A stretch of 64,000 bases of DNA. Source: Sulfurospirillum sp. SCADC (GTDB lineage: Bacteria; Campylobacterota; Campylobacteria; Campylobacterales; Sulfurospirillaceae). Below, one piece after another: positions 19,385-29,186 of the stretch. Each line of letters begins with the position of its first letter. Within the stretch, counting starts at the first letter, position 1. Below the pieces are notes generated by a model. The model was not told where the DNA came from. It saw only the letters and a program-made list of their open reading frames with translations, and ran no database searches. The translations under genes were made by a program, and so were the position numbers. The DNA is taken from positions 1 to 64,000 of the forward strand of contig NZ_JQGK01000003.1 of the NCBI RefSeq assembly GCF_000743525.1, read 5' to 3'.

Positions 19385-21133
19385 TTATTTGGTTTTTTCT
19401 CTAAGTCTAATGCCAAGATCACGCAACTGATCCCCTTCAACAGGACTGGGTGCGCGTGTTAATAAGCATTGTGCTTTTTGGGTTTTAGGGAAGGCAATCA
19501 CATCACGAATACTTTCACTTTTGGTGATCAGCATCATCAAGCGATCCAGTCCGATGGCTAGCCCACCATGCGGTGGTGCTCCAAATTTAAGAGCGTCGAG
19601 TAAGAATTCAAACTTCTCATGCGCCTCTTCATCGCTGATACCAAGAAGATTAAAGACTTTTTGTTGAATCTCTTTTTTATGAATTCTAATACTTCCTCCA
19701 CCCAGTTCAACACCGTTTAAAACGACATCGTAGGCGATGGATTCCATTTCATCAATCGGGGTGTTGTCAATATCTTTTGGCATCGTGAAGGGATGGTGAA
19801 GGGCTTTAACTTTGCCATTTTCAACTTCAAACATCTCAAAATCAACAACCCACGCAAACTCAAATCGATCTTTGGGGATGATGTTCATCGCTTCAGCTAG
19901 GAAAATACGAAAACGTCCCATGTAATCCAGAACAAGCTTTTTCTCACCCGCACCAAAGAAGATCGCGTCGCCTACATGTAAATCAGCAGCATTCACAATG
20001 GCTTGCAAATCTTCTTCATCAAAGAATTTTGCCAAAGGACCTTTCAGCCCCTCTTCTTTCATTTGAAAATACCCAAGTCCTGAGGCTCCAAATTTTCTGA
20101 CATACTCTTCAAAGCCTTGCATTTGGCGTTTGGAGAAAATATTGTCGCCGTTGGGGACTTTAAGCGCTTTAATGCGGTTTTTCTTAGGATCTTTGGCAAT
20201 GTTGCTAAAAATCTCATTTTTACACTTTGCAAAGATGTCGATGACGTCAATCATGCTTAGGTCGTAGCGAAGATCAGGTTTATCGGAGCCGTATTTTTCC
20301 ATCGCCTCTTTAAAACGAATGCGGTTAAACGGAATGCTGATCTCATGACCGCATGCTTTGAAAACGTCTTTTAAAAGATTTTCAGTCACTTTCATCACAT
20401 CTTCTTGGTTACAAAAACTCATCTCGATGTCAATTTGCGTAAATTCAGGCTGGCGATCTGCGCGCAAGTCTTCATCACGAAAACATTTAGCGACTTGAAA
20501 ATAACGATCAAACCCTGCACACATTAAAAGTTGTTTGAAAAGTTGAGGCGATTGTGGAAGGGCATAAAATTCACCATTGTGAACACGACTTGGAACGAGA
20601 TAATCACGTGCTCCCTCCGGAGTAGATTTGGTTAAAATAGGTGTTTCAACCTCTAAAAAACCTTGTGCATCGAGTGAATTACGAACGGCAATCGTGGCTT
20701 TACTTCTGAGTTTGAAAATTTCGTAGGCTTTTGGATTGCGAAGATCAAGGTAACGGTATTTTAGACGGACATCTTCACCCACATTGTTATCGCCGATAAC
20801 AAACGGAACGGTTTCACTGGCATTTTCAATGATCAATTCATCGACAACAATTTCGATTTTACCTGTTTTAAGACGAGGATTTTCCAACCCTTCCCCTCTG
20901 GCTCGCACGCGGCCTTTGGCTTTTAAGACAAATTCATCTCTCACGTGGGCTGCAAGGTCATGCGCGCTGATGCTATCAGCAGGATCGCACACAAGTTGTA
21001 CCAACCCCGATTTATCACGAAGGTCAATGAAGATAACTCCACCGTGATCTCTGTTGCTATTTGCCCAGCCACACACTTCGACAATTTCGCCAATGTTAGC
21101 GACATCTAAATCTGTACAATAATGACTTCTCAA
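19385..21133 (-). CDS. aspS: Aspartyl-tRNA synthetase
   Basis: Class IIb synthetase of 582 residues: N-terminal OB anticodon-binding domain (about 1-105), catalytic core with motif 2 near [16 protein letters not shown], the GAD insertion (about 275-405) and motif 3 GLAIGLDRL near the end. This is the bacterial long type. In this phylum AspRS is often non-discriminating, feeding Asp-tRNA-Asn to GatCAB; I cannot confirm that from sequence. One TTACATGTAA variant occurs at 19972. Confidence 0.96.
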   Translation of the reverse strand: MRSHYCTDLDVANIGEIVEVCGWANSNRDHGGVIFIDLRDKSGLVQLVCDPADSISAHDLAAHVRDEFVLKAKGRVRARGEGLENPRLKTGKIEIVVDELIIENASETVPFVIGDNNVGEDVRLKYRYLDLRNPKAYEIFKLRSKATIAVRNSLDAQGFLEVETPILTKSTPEGARDYLVPSRVHNGEFYALPQSPQLFKQLLMCAGFDRYFQVAKCFRDEDLRADRQPEFTQIDIEMSFCNQEDVMKVTENLLKDVFKACGHEISIPFNRIRFKEAMEKYGSDKPDLRYDLSMIDVIDIFAKCKNEIFSNIAKDPKKNRIKALKVPNGDNIFSKRQMQGFEEYVRKFGASGLGYFQMKEEGLKGPLAKFFDEEDLQAIVNAADLHVGDAIFFGAGEKKLVLDYMGRFRIFLAEAMNIIPKDRFEFAWVVDFEMFEVENGKVKALHHPFTMPKDIDNTPIDEMESIAYDVVLNGVELGGGSIRIHKKEIQQKVFNLLGISDEEAHEKFEFLLDALKFGAPPHGGLAIGLDRLMMLITKSESIRDVIAFPKTQKAQCLLTRAPSPVEGDQLRDLGIRLREKTK

Positions 21134-21274
21134 TGGTTCTTCCTAAAACGCTTTTTTAAAGTTAAGAGTATAGCTAAAAGTAGCTTTTCTTTAGTTTATT
21201 TTTAGAAGAGATTGTCATCTTTTGTGGTACAATGAACCCTAAGCTATTAAAAAATTCTCTCACTTTGGGGTAGC

Positions 21275-22114
21275 ATGTCTTCAATGATGATGATTGGTGA
21301 ATTGGTTTTTTTAATTGTCGGAGCTCTTTTCTTAGTGCGCGCACTCTCCCCTATTAAACGGTTAATTTCTGAGCTTCCAGATGGAACGTTAAAGCGGCGA
21401 TGGAGACTCTTAATCAATCTTACACTCTTTTTTCTCCTCTTTTACTTTGTTTTTGGTTATAATTTATGGTTACTGCGTGAAAGCGTCACCATACTCTCGA
21501 TCCTTGGTTCTTTAATGCTTCTTTTAGGCGGTATCGCTTCTTACGTGATGGGGCAACTGGCACTTCAAACCGCTAATGATGTTAAAAATATGGCGATTTT
21601 ACAGCATGAAAGCATTACGGACGCACTGACAGGGCTTAAAAACAGACGCTATTTTGACCAGCGCATGAGCGAAGAGGTTGCTCTCTCCTTACGCCATAAA
21701 CTTCCCTTGAGTTTAATGCTTTTGGATGTGGATCATTTCAAAAAAATTAACGATACGTATGGACACCAAATTGGGGATGAAGTCCTCTTTACACTTGCGA
21801 AGCTCATCTCAGGAATGGTGCGTGATAGCGATATTGTCGCCCGTTATGGAGGCGAAGAGATTGCCATCATTACCCCTCGAACGAACAAAGAAGAGGCAGC
21901 ACTTTTGGCGGAGCGATTACGTGATTTGATTGAAAAAACGACGGTTGCAATGGTTGGAACCACCCAAGAGGTTGTGCAAGTGACGGTGAGTTTGGGGATT
22001 TGCTCCCTTAGCGCCGTTATTACCGATAAAGATGCCCTCTTAGAAGAGAGTGATCAAGCCCTTTACTTGGCAAAAAAATACGGACGCAACAGGGTCGTTG
22101 TGAGTAATTGGTAG
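21275..22114 (+). CDS. Membrane diguanylate cyclase (GGDEF)
   Basis: Makes cyclic di-GMP from GTP. About three hydrophobic segments occupy residues 5-105 with no recognisable sensor domain, followed by a GGDEF domain (about 115-275) with active site GGEEI. An RDSD sequence in the product-inhibition I-site position suggests feedback control. The gene is divergent from aspS and convergent with the lipoprotein gene. The input signal is unknown. Confidence 0.88.
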   Translation: MSSMMMIGELVFLIVGALFLVRALSPIKRLISELPDGTLKRRWRLLINLTLFFLLFYFVFGYNLWLLRESVTILSILGSLMLLLGGIASYVMGQLALQTANDVKNMAILQHESITDALTGLKNRRYFDQRMSEEVALSLRHKLPLSLMLLDVDHFKKINDTYGHQIGDEVLFTLAKLISGMVRDSDIVARYGGEEIAIITPRTNKEEAALLAERLRDLIEKTTVAMVGTTQEVVQVTVSLGICSLSAVITDKDALLEESDQALYLAKKYGRNRVVVSNW

Positions 22115-22115
22115 A

Positions 22116-22135
22116 GGGAAGAGACGTCTCTTCCC
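22116..22135. terminator. Perfect 20-bp palindrome between convergent genes
   Basis: GGGAAGAGAC at 22116-22125 is exactly complementary to 22126-22135. It starts one base after a diguanylate cyclase gene and ends just before the stop of the convergent lipoprotein gene. The position fits a shared bidirectional terminator stem, though neither side has a strong U-tract. Confidence 0.5.
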
Positions 22136-22140
22136 GAGGG

Positions 22141-22707
22141 TTACATACGTGTTAAGCGTGTGACGATTTGATCGATACTGTCTGTAAATAACGAGTACAA
22201 GAACGGCTCTAAATCTTTGGAGTTATACGAAGGTGCGATCCATTTGCTTCCTTTTTGGCGGAAGTTTTGGGTGATGACATCGTCGCCTTTGCGCACAACC
22301 ACTTCGATTTCGATCTCGCCATTTAGGTTTGCATCAAAATTTTTGTCATTGTAGATAAGTTCAATATCTTTAATAGAGACTTCGACAACAAGGTTCGCTT
22401 CACTGCTTGAAGCGTCGGTGTTAAAGCCTGCAAGATTGAGCGCGTATCCTAACCCTTCTGTGTATTTCTCAGCAAAATTTTCGTTACTGTAGAAGTTAAT
22501 CGTGGTGGAACTTTTTTGATCCACATAACCGATAATATTTTTCTTCGCACGTAGATCTTTTACGGGTTTCAGATAAACGACTTTCTTATCACGTGTGAGT
22601 GGGCCTTTGTATTCAGCTTTGTACGATTCTAAACTTAGGGGTTCATTTTTGTAGGTACAACCGCTAAAAATAAGCAGTGCAACCGCTGCAAAAAAGAGAT
22701 GTTTCAT
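22141..22707 (-). CDS. Lipoprotein, YajG-like
   Basis: Membrane-anchored lipoprotein of 188 residues with the lipobox FSGC (Cys16). The body contains the pattern of the YajG/LPS-assembly-like lipoproteins: a VVYLKPVKDLR segment, then a charged mixed alpha/beta domain ending in an Asp-Gln-Ile-Val helix. I assign the family from overall look only; function unknown. It is transcribed alone with the start preceded by GAGGAGCAC. Confidence 0.6.
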   Translation of the reverse strand: MKHLFFAAVALLIFSGCTYKNEPLSLESYKAEYKGPLTRDKKVVYLKPVKDLRAKKNIIGYVDQKSSTTINFYSNENFAEKYTEGLGYALNLAGFNTDASSSEANLVVEVSIKDIELIYNDKNFDANLNGEIEIEVVVRKGDDVITQNFRQKGSKWIAPSYNSKDLEPFLYSLFTDSIDQIVTRLTRM

Positions 22708-22805
22708 GGTAGTGCTCCTCGTGTTTGACCTTCTCTTAGGTCTGTCATATGGGCGAATTATAGCATAATCGCTGATTAATAAAAGAGACGCTAAAATGAG
22801 GTATC

Positions 22806-23684
22806 ATGAAAATAACCAATCATATTAAAAAATTAACCACGATTACAACCGTAGGGCTTGTGAGCAAACCCAATGATGGCACGCTGTGCGGCTATGTGCA
22901 TGAGATTGAAACAGCGCTCAATAAACACGGTGTCACCTTGCTGATTGAAGACAAAAGTGCCCAACTTTTGGGGTGTGGTGAAGGGGTGAGTTTTGAGCAG
23001 ATGTGCAAAGCGAGTGATTTTCTGATCTCTCTAGGCGGAGATGGCACACTCATCTCGTTGTGTCGCAGAAGTTTGAAGTACCATAAACCCGTTTTGGGCA
23101 TTCATGCGGGGCAATTGGGGTTTTTAACCGACATTCAAACCGATGAAATCAGCGATTTTATTGAAGAACTTTTTGAGGGAAATTACCGAATTGACACGCG
23201 AATGATGCTGGAAGTCTCTTTACATGTAAACGGTAAAGTGGAAAAAGTAGTCGCGTTTAACGACATTGTCTTATCGCGTTCGAAAATATCGCACATGAGC
23301 ACGATTAAAGCCTATGTGGATGGGCAACTGTTTAACTCATACTATGGCGATGGGTTGATTGTCTCAACCCCTACAGGCTCGACCGCTTACAACCTCTCAG
23401 CCGGAGGTCCGGTGGTGTATCCACTCACTGAAGCGCTGATCATCACGCCGATTTGCCCGCATTCACTCTCTCAAAGACCGCTTGTATTGCCTGTGGATTT
23501 TGAGATTGCGTTTGAGAGTGATGGCGATACCGTAATTGTCGTGGATGGGCAAGATACCTATACGATGAATGAGATTGAGCGTGTGAGTGTGCGCATCGCA
23601 AAGCGAGGGGCAGAGCTAATCCACAGTTTGGATCGTGATTATTTTGAAATCTTGAAAAAGAAATTGCATTGGGGGCATCTGTGA
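22806..23684 (+). CDS. nadK: NAD kinase
   Basis: Phosphorylates NAD to NADP. The 292 residues contain the family GGDGT motif (LGGDGTLISLCR, about residue 77), the conserved PTGSTAYNLSAGGP near 195 and a C-terminal beta-sandwich. The last codons overlap recN (GTGA at 23681), indicating coupled translation; C. jejuni has the same nadK-recN order. Confidence 0.96.
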   Translation: MKITNHIKKLTTITTVGLVSKPNDGTLCGYVHEIETALNKHGVTLLIEDKSAQLLGCGEGVSFEQMCKASDFLISLGGDGTLISLCRRSLKYHKPVLGIHAGQLGFLTDIQTDEISDFIEELFEGNYRIDTRMMLEVSLHVNGKVEKVVAFNDIVLSRSKISHMSTIKAYVDGQLFNSYYGDGLIVSTPTGSTAYNLSAGGPVVYPLTEALIITPICPHSLSQRPLVLPVDFEIAFESDGDTVIVVDGQDTYTMNEIERVSVRIAKRGAELIHSLDRDYFEILKKKLHWGHL

Positions 23685-25222
23685 TAGAGCGCTTGTTGAT
23701 TAAAAATCATCTCTCTTTTGCGGAGTGTGATATAGCGTTTGAAAAAGGGTTAGTGGTTTTTAGCGGCCCGAGTGGGGCAGGTAAATCGGTGTTGATGCAA
23801 GGACTTTTGTCACTGTTTGGGTATGGCGACGTCCATGCCGATGTGATTGAAGCCGTTGTGGGCGAGAAATTAGGACTTGAAGCCTTTGGTTTTGAAGAGG
23901 AAGAGCCGAATATTTTTAAATTTCTTAAAGCAAAGAATGCGCGCTATTTTATCAACACCCAAGCGGTCTCTAAAAAAGGGATGGTGGAGCTTTCGCGCAC
24001 CTTCGTAAACTACCTCTCCATCAAAGATAACAGTGAATTTGACAATAGCCGCCTTTTAAGCTTGCTGGATGGCGTATGTGCGCGTCAAGAGCCCGATCAT
24101 CAGGAGAGAGTGAGTAAATTTGAAACACTTTTTGGTGACTATAAAACCTTACGGGAAGAGCTCAAACAGATCGAAGCCGAAGAGCAAAAAGTCGAAGATC
24201 TCAAAGAGTTTGCACGTTTTGAAATTGCCAAGATCAATGAAGTCTCTCCCAGGATCGGCGAAGATGAAGAGCTGCTGAGTTTTAAGAAATCGCTCTCTAA
24301 AAAAGAGAAGATTGAAGCGGCGATGCAAAAAGCAGGAACTATTTTTGAACTTGAAAGCAGTGTGATTGAAGCACTTAGCCTTATTGAAACCGATAGCAGC
24401 TTTTTTGATGCGTGTATGAATGAACTACGTTTGGTGTTTGAAAAGCAAAATGAAACCCTCGAAGCTCTCGAAGAGATCGATGTAGAATCGCTTTTAGATC
24501 GCATCGAAAAGATTGCACAGCTCAAAAAACGGTATGGTTCAATTGAAGAGGCATTGGCGCATAAACAGAAGCGCGAAGAGGAGCTTGCACGGTACGAAAA
24601 CATCGCTTTTGAAAAGAGCCAACTGGAAAAAACCGTTGCTACCTATGAGAGCGAAGTAGCGCAAAAGAGCCAACACATCAGCCAAACGCGCCACACCTAT
24701 TTACCACTGTTAGAAGCGCGCCTCAATGACTACCTTTCACAACTGTATATGCCTTCTTTACAAGTCCGTTTGGAAGAGGGCGTCATGAGTGAACTTGGGT
24801 GTGATGCGTTACATGTAAACCTAGGCAAGGTCGATCTTAAAAAGATCAGTTCTGGCGAATACAACCGTGTCCGTTTAGCCTTTTTAGCCACACAAAATGA
24901 ATTTTTACTCTCACGTGGCGGTGTGCTCATCCTCGATGAAATCGATGCAAACCTCAGTGGTAAAGAGTCCATGAGTGTCGCAAATGTGCTCAAGACCCTT
25001 TCATCAAAATACCAAATCTTTGCGATTTCCCACCAACCCCAACTCTCTTCGGTTGCCAATCAGCACTTTTTGGTCACCAAAGATGCTTTACATGTAAGCC
25101 ATGTGGTACCGCTTGTGGAAGAGGAGCGTATTGTGGAATTGGCGCGCATGGTGAGTGGTGAGAATGTGAGCGATGAAGCGATCGTTTTTGCCAAGTCTCT
25201 TTTAGAGAGTGCAAATTTGTAA
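23681..25222 (+). CDS. recN: DNA repair ATPase RecN
   Basis: SMC-like ATPase for double-strand-break repair. Walker A is GPSGAGKSVL (about residue 31), followed by a long coiled-coil region and a C-terminal head with ISSGEYNRVRLA (signature) and LILDEIDANLSGKES (Walker B). I start it at GTG 23681 with GGGGG upstream, because MIERLLIKN matches family N-termini. At 513 residues it is shorter than E. coli RecN, as in other Campylobacterota. Two TTACATGTAA sites (24809, 25088) lie near the head domain. Confidence 0.92.
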   Translation: MIERLLIKNHLSFAECDIAFEKGLVVFSGPSGAGKSVLMQGLLSLFGYGDVHADVIEAVVGEKLGLEAFGFEEEEPNIFKFLKAKNARYFINTQAVSKKGMVELSRTFVNYLSIKDNSEFDNSRLLSLLDGVCARQEPDHQERVSKFETLFGDYKTLREELKQIEAEEQKVEDLKEFARFEIAKINEVSPRIGEDEELLSFKKSLSKKEKIEAAMQKAGTIFELESSVIEALSLIETDSSFFDACMNELRLVFEKQNETLEALEEIDVESLLDRIEKIAQLKKRYGSIEEALAHKQKREEELARYENIAFEKSQLEKTVATYESEVAQKSQHISQTRHTYLPLLEARLNDYLSQLYMPSLQVRLEEGVMSELGCDALHVNLGKVDLKKISSGEYNRVRLAFLATQNEFLLSRGGVLILDEIDANLSGKESMSVANVLKTLSSKYQIFAISHQPQLSSVANQHFLVTKDALHVSHVVPLVEEERIVELARMVSGENVSDEAIVFAKSLLESANL

Positions 25223-25250
25223 CAGTTTTTCTCCACCTCATTTCGACTCG

Positions 25251-25279
25251 TTGCAAAAATCATACGAATGTCATATCTT
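25251..25279 (+). promoter_or_regulatory. Possible sigma-70-like promoter for lctP
   Basis: TTGCAA at 25251-25256 and TATCTT at 25274-25279 are 17 bases apart, upstream of the lactate permease gene in a 101-base gap. Campylobacterota promoters often lack a -35 box, so this is only a suggestion. Confidence 0.25.
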
Positions 25280-25323
25280 TTCTTTACTCTGCGTGTAGAG
25301 TTTACATTTAAGAGGAGGTTTGT

Positions 25324-26973
25324 ATGCAAACTTGGCAACAAGTTTATTCCCCCATTGCGGGCAGTTTAGGGCTATCTGCACTTGTGGCGTTAATCCCTAT
25401 TATCTTTTTCTTTCTAGCACTTGCCGTGTTTAGAATGAAAGGTCATTTTGCCGCAACGATTACATTAGCACTTTCGATGATTGTGGCTGTTGTTGGTTTT
25501 GGTATGCCTACGAATATGGCATTTGCTTCAGCAGGTTATGGCTTTTTGTACGGTCTTTGGCCGATTGCTTGGATTATCGTCGCGTCGGTTTTCCTTTACA
25601 AGCTAACGGTTAAAAGTGGGCAATTTGGCATTATTCGTAACTCCATTCTTACGATTACCGACGATCAACGTATCCAAGTCATCCTCATTGGTTTTGCCTT
25701 TGGTGCGTTTTTAGAGGGTGCGGCTGGTTTTGGTGCTCCAGTTGCGATTACCGCGGCGATTCTTGTGGGGCTTGGGTTCCAGCCGATCTATGCAGCCGGT
25801 CTTTGTTTGATCGCCAATACCGCTCCCGTTGCCTTTGGTGCGTTGGGTATTCCTATCTTGGTTGCCGGTAAAGTCACAGGCATCGATCCATTTTTAGTCG
25901 GTGCAATGGCAGGACGTCAGCTTCCATTCCTTTCTATCCTTATTCCTCTTTGGATTGTAGCGATGATGGATGGTTGGAGAGGTGTTAAAGAAGTATGGCC
26001 AGCGGCGCTTGTAGCAGGTGGCAGTTTTGCATTGTCTCAATACGCAACGTCTAACTTCATCGGACCAGAGTTACCAGACGTAACCTCTGCCATCCTCTCT
26101 ATCGTCTCATTAACTGTTTTCTTAAAATTTTGGAAACCTAAAAATGTCATGAAAGGGCATGTTTCGGCTGAACTTGAGAAAGAGACCCAAAAAGCACACA
26201 CAGGTGCAGAAGTTCTTAAAGCATGGTCACCGTTTATTATTCTCTCCGTTATGGTAACGATTTGGACGACCAATGCCTTTAAAGCGTACTTTGCTAAAGG
26301 ACAAATTTTTGCAGGTACTATTTTCAACTTTGAATTTACCAGTATCAGCAAAGCAATCTTTAAAATGATGCCCATTGTGCAAAAACCAACAGCATTTGAA
26401 GTAGTGTATACTTTCAATCCACTCTCAGCAACAGGAACTGCGATCTTCTTTGCGGCGATTATCTCTATGTTTGTTTTAAGAGTGAACATTGGTACCGCAA
26501 TTAAGACTATGGGTGAAACACTCTTTGAGCTTAAATGGGCGATTTTATCGATTGGTATGGTTTTAGGCTTTGCCTTTGTGATGAACTACTCAGGTATGTC
26601 AACGACGATGGCACTTGTGCTTGCAAACACAGGGTTCTTGTTCCCATTCTTCTCTCCAATCCTTGGTTGGTTAGGCGTCTTCTTGACAGGTTCCGATACT
26701 TCATCCAATGCACTTTTCTGCGGATTACAACAAAATACAGCGCAACAATTAGGGCTTAATGAAACCTTAATGGTTACCGCCAATACCACCGGTGGTGTTT
26801 GTGGTAAGATGATCTCTCCTCAATCCATCTCGATTGCATGTGCGTCTGCTGGTATTGTTGGAAAAGAGTCTGACCTCTTTAGATTTACCGTAAAACACAG
26901 TTTGATTCTTGTGACCATTATGGGCTTGATGACCATGGCACAAGCCTATATCTTTACGTGGATGATTCCTTAA
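25324..26973 (+). CDS. lctP: L-lactate permease
   Basis: Inner-membrane lactate/proton symporter of the LctP family. The 549 residues form about 12-14 hydrophobic segments, with family stretches [17 protein letters not shown] (about 137), [15 protein letters not shown] (about 177) and [12 protein letters not shown] (about 456). AAGAGGAGG lies just upstream of the ATG. It is monocistronic, with a terminator downstream. It would supply lactate as electron donor, which fits anaerobic respiration with nitrite encoded elsewhere in the window. Confidence 0.95.
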   Translation: MQTWQQVYSPIAGSLGLSALVALIPIIFFFLALAVFRMKGHFAATITLALSMIVAVVGFGMPTNMAFASAGYGFLYGLWPIAWIIVASVFLYKLTVKSGQFGIIRNSILTITDDQRIQVILIGFAFGAFLEGAAGFGAPVAITAAILVGLGFQPIYAAGLCLIANTAPVAFGALGIPILVAGKVTGIDPFLVGAMAGRQLPFLSILIPLWIVAMMDGWRGVKEVWPAALVAGGSFALSQYATSNFIGPELPDVTSAILSIVSLTVFLKFWKPKNVMKGHVSAELEKETQKAHTGAEVLKAWSPFIILSVMVTIWTTNAFKAYFAKGQIFAGTIFNFEFTSISKAIFKMMPIVQKPTAFEVVYTFNPLSATGTAIFFAAIISMFVLRVNIGTAIKTMGETLFELKWAILSIGMVLGFAFVMNYSGMSTTMALVLANTGFLFPFFSPILGWLGVFLTGSDTSSNALFCGLQQNTAQQLGLNETLMVTANTTGGVCGKMISPQSISIACASAGIVGKESDLFRFTVKHSLILVTIMGLMTMAQAYIFTWMIP

Positions 26974-26998
26974 TCTTACGTAATCTTCACTCCTTTTT

Positions 26999-27030
26999 AG
27001 GCGGTGGTTTGATCCTCCACCGCCTCCTTT
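26999..27030 (+). terminator. Rho-independent-type terminator after lctP
   Basis: AGGCGGTGG (26999-27007) pairs perfectly with CCACCGCCT (27017-27025) across a nine-base loop, followed by CCTTT. It sits 25 bases after the lactate permease stop codon. Confidence 0.8.
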
Positions 27031-27069
27031 AGAAAATTTCCAAAATTTTATGTTAGAATCTACTTAATC

Positions 27070-27079
27070 TTACATGTAA
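27070..27079. repeat. Intergenic TTACATGTAA copy before the CbrR-like gene
   Basis: Exact copy of the iterated palindrome in the short lctP/response-regulator gap, ending 15 bases before the start codon at 27095 and just ahead of the ribosome-binding site. Confidence 0.9.
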
Positions 27080-27094
27080 TGATTAGGAACAGTG

Positions 27095-28348
27095 ATGGCA
27101 CGCGAAAAGATTTTAATTGTTGAAGATAATAAAGCACTCTCCAAATTGATCGTCAAAAAGATGGAAGCCAGTTTGGATTTTGATGTGGATGCCGCTTATA
27201 GCTTTGAAGAGGCTCAAAAGATTGTTGAAAAGAACAATGATTATTTTGTCGCACTTCTTGATCTCAACCTTCCCGATGCATCTGATGGCGAAGTGGTTGA
27301 CTTGATCTTGTCACACAAAATTCCTTCTATTATTCTCACAGGTTCGATGGATCAGGAGATACGTGAAAAGATTTTGAAAAAAGATGTGATTGATTATGTC
27401 TATAAAGGCAATATCGATGATGTCAATTATATTTTCACACTGATTGAGAGACTGCATAAAAACCGTGATATTAAAGTCATGATCGTAGATGATTCTATGG
27501 CAACACGCTCCCAAATCAAATCCCTTTTACAACACCAGATGTTTAAAGTCATTGTCGCAGCACACGGTGAAGAGGCACTGGCATTTTTAAGGGATAATCC
27601 TGACATTAAGCTTATTTTAACCGATTATTTGATGCCGGTTATTGATGGTGTGGAGCTGACCAAAGAGGTTCGCAAGCTCTACAATAAAAATGAACTCTCC
27701 ATCATTGCGATGACGGCAAGCAATCAAGAGCTTATTTCGGCGAAATTTCTTAAAATTGGTGTGAATGATTTTATCACTAAACCTTTTTTACGAGAAGAGA
27801 TAGCCTGTCGTATTAACAACTCATTGGATGCACTAGAGTACATCGCTCAAATTAAAAGTATGGCGCAAAATGATTTTTTAAGTGGTCTTGCAAACAGACG
27901 TCATTTTTTTGAGGTGATGCGTGAGTATTTTTATGAGGCAAAAAAGCGCGATGAATCGTTTGCTATAGCGTTAATTGATGTGGATAATTTTAAGCAGATT
28001 AACGATACCTTAGGGCACCATGTGGGCGATACGGTTATTGTTGAATTGGCAAAAGCCTTGAGTAAACACCTTACGCATGATCATTTTATTGCGCGTTGGG
28101 GTGGTGATGAGTTTTGTGTGGTGCTTAAAAATATTGAGCAAAAAAAGGCATTGGAATTTTTTATCAAACTCAAAAGTGCCATTTCAGGACTTCATATTAA
28201 AACCAAAGAGAAAAAAGAGGTGAGTGTGAATATCTCCATTGGCGTGACCTTTGGTGATTTAGACAGCGTCGAAGAGATGATCAATCAAGCCGATAAGGCA
28301 CTCTATATTTCGAAAAAAAATGGACGAAATAGGGTTGAGGTCGCTTAA
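27095..28348 (+). CDS. cbrR: Dual-receiver response regulator with GGDEF domain (CbrR-like)
   Basis: Cytoplasmic two-component output protein: receiver 1 (about 4-120, phospho-Asp in LLDLNLP), receiver 2 (about 127-245, LILTDYLMP) and a diguanylate cyclase domain (about 255-415) with an intact GGDEF. The I-site Arg is absent (LTHD in that position), so product inhibition is unlikely. It occupies the same place between recN and tatD as C. jejuni CbrR (Cj0643), a bile-resistance regulator; the name is by synteny. I start at ATG 27095, with AGGA six bases upstream, over GTG 27092. Confidence 0.88.
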   Translation: MAREKILIVEDNKALSKLIVKKMEASLDFDVDAAYSFEEAQKIVEKNNDYFVALLDLNLPDASDGEVVDLILSHKIPSIILTGSMDQEIREKILKKDVIDYVYKGNIDDVNYIFTLIERLHKNRDIKVMIVDDSMATRSQIKSLLQHQMFKVIVAAHGEEALAFLRDNPDIKLILTDYLMPVIDGVELTKEVRKLYNKNELSIIAMTASNQELISAKFLKIGVNDFITKPFLREEIACRINNSLDALEYIAQIKSMAQNDFLSGLANRRHFFEVMREYFYEAKKRDESFAIALIDVDNFKQINDTLGHHVGDTVIVELAKALSKHLTHDHFIARWGGDEFCVVLKNIEQKKALEFFIKLKSAISGLHIKTKEKKEVSVNISIGVTFGDLDSVEEMINQADKALYISKKNGRNRVEVA

Positions 28349-29149
28349 ATGATCATTGATACCCATTGCCATTTAGATGATATTCAGTTTCGAAATGATG
28401 TCGATCATGTGATTCAAAATGCGTATGAAAAAGGGGTGCAGGGGATTATTATTCCAGGTGCAGATCGTGAAGATTTAAGCTATGCTCAAGAACTTTCTCA
28501 TCGCTATGAGCATATCTTCTTTGCAGCCGGAATCCATCCGTATCATCATGAGCAGTATGATGAAAAAATCCTCCAATCTTTTTTAAAAGATGAAAAATGT
28601 ATCGCTGTAGGTGAGTGTGGATTAGACTATTTTAGATTGCCTGAAAATGCTCATGAAAAAGAGATTGAAAAACAGCAACAACAACACGTTTTCTCGCAGC
28701 ACATAGCGCTTGCAAGAGAGCTTAAGAAGCCATTGATCGTTCATATTCGCGATGCCAACGAAGATAGCAAGCGTCTTTTACTCGAAGGAAAAGCCGGCGA
28801 AGTAGGAGGTGTTTTGCACTGTTATAACGCTTCAAAACATCTTTTAGATTTAGCACAGCATGATTTTTATTTTGGGATTGGTGGTGTATTAACCTTTAAA
28901 AATGCCAAAAATTTAGTCGAAGTTTTACCCTTGATTCCTCACGAAAAACTCCTCATTGAAACGGACGCTCCCTACCTCACACCGATGCCGCATCGAGGAA
29001 AACGCAATGAGCCAGCCTATACGCTTTTGGTGGCAGAAAAGATGGCAGAGCTTTTAAATATGAGTGTCACCGAACTTCACAATCTAACCTCAAAAAATGC
29101 TTTTACACTCTTTAAAGCTTTGGAAAAGATAAAGTTAGCTACAATCTAA
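28349..29149 (+). CDS. tatD: TatD-family metal-dependent DNase
   Basis: TIM-barrel hydrolase (deoxyribonuclease or D-aminoacyl-tRNA deacylase). The 266 residues show the metal ligands DTHCHLD at the N-terminus, the VGECGLDYF motif (about 92), HIRDA (about 131) and ETDAPYL (about 209). The start directly abuts the stop codon of the response-regulator gene. Confidence 0.95.
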   Translation: MIIDTHCHLDDIQFRNDVDHVIQNAYEKGVQGIIIPGADREDLSYAQELSHRYEHIFFAAGIHPYHHEQYDEKILQSFLKDEKCIAVGECGLDYFRLPENAHEKEIEKQQQQHVFSQHIALARELKKPLIVHIRDANEDSKRLLLEGKAGEVGGVLHCYNASKHLLDLAQHDFYFGIGGVLTFKNAKNLVEVLPLIPHEKLLIETDAPYLTPMPHRGKRNEPAYTLLVAEKMAELLNMSVTELHNLTSKNAFTLFKALEKIKLATI

Positions 29150-29186
29150 GGAATCATAAGCAATAAAAACACGATAAAGGAGAGGC

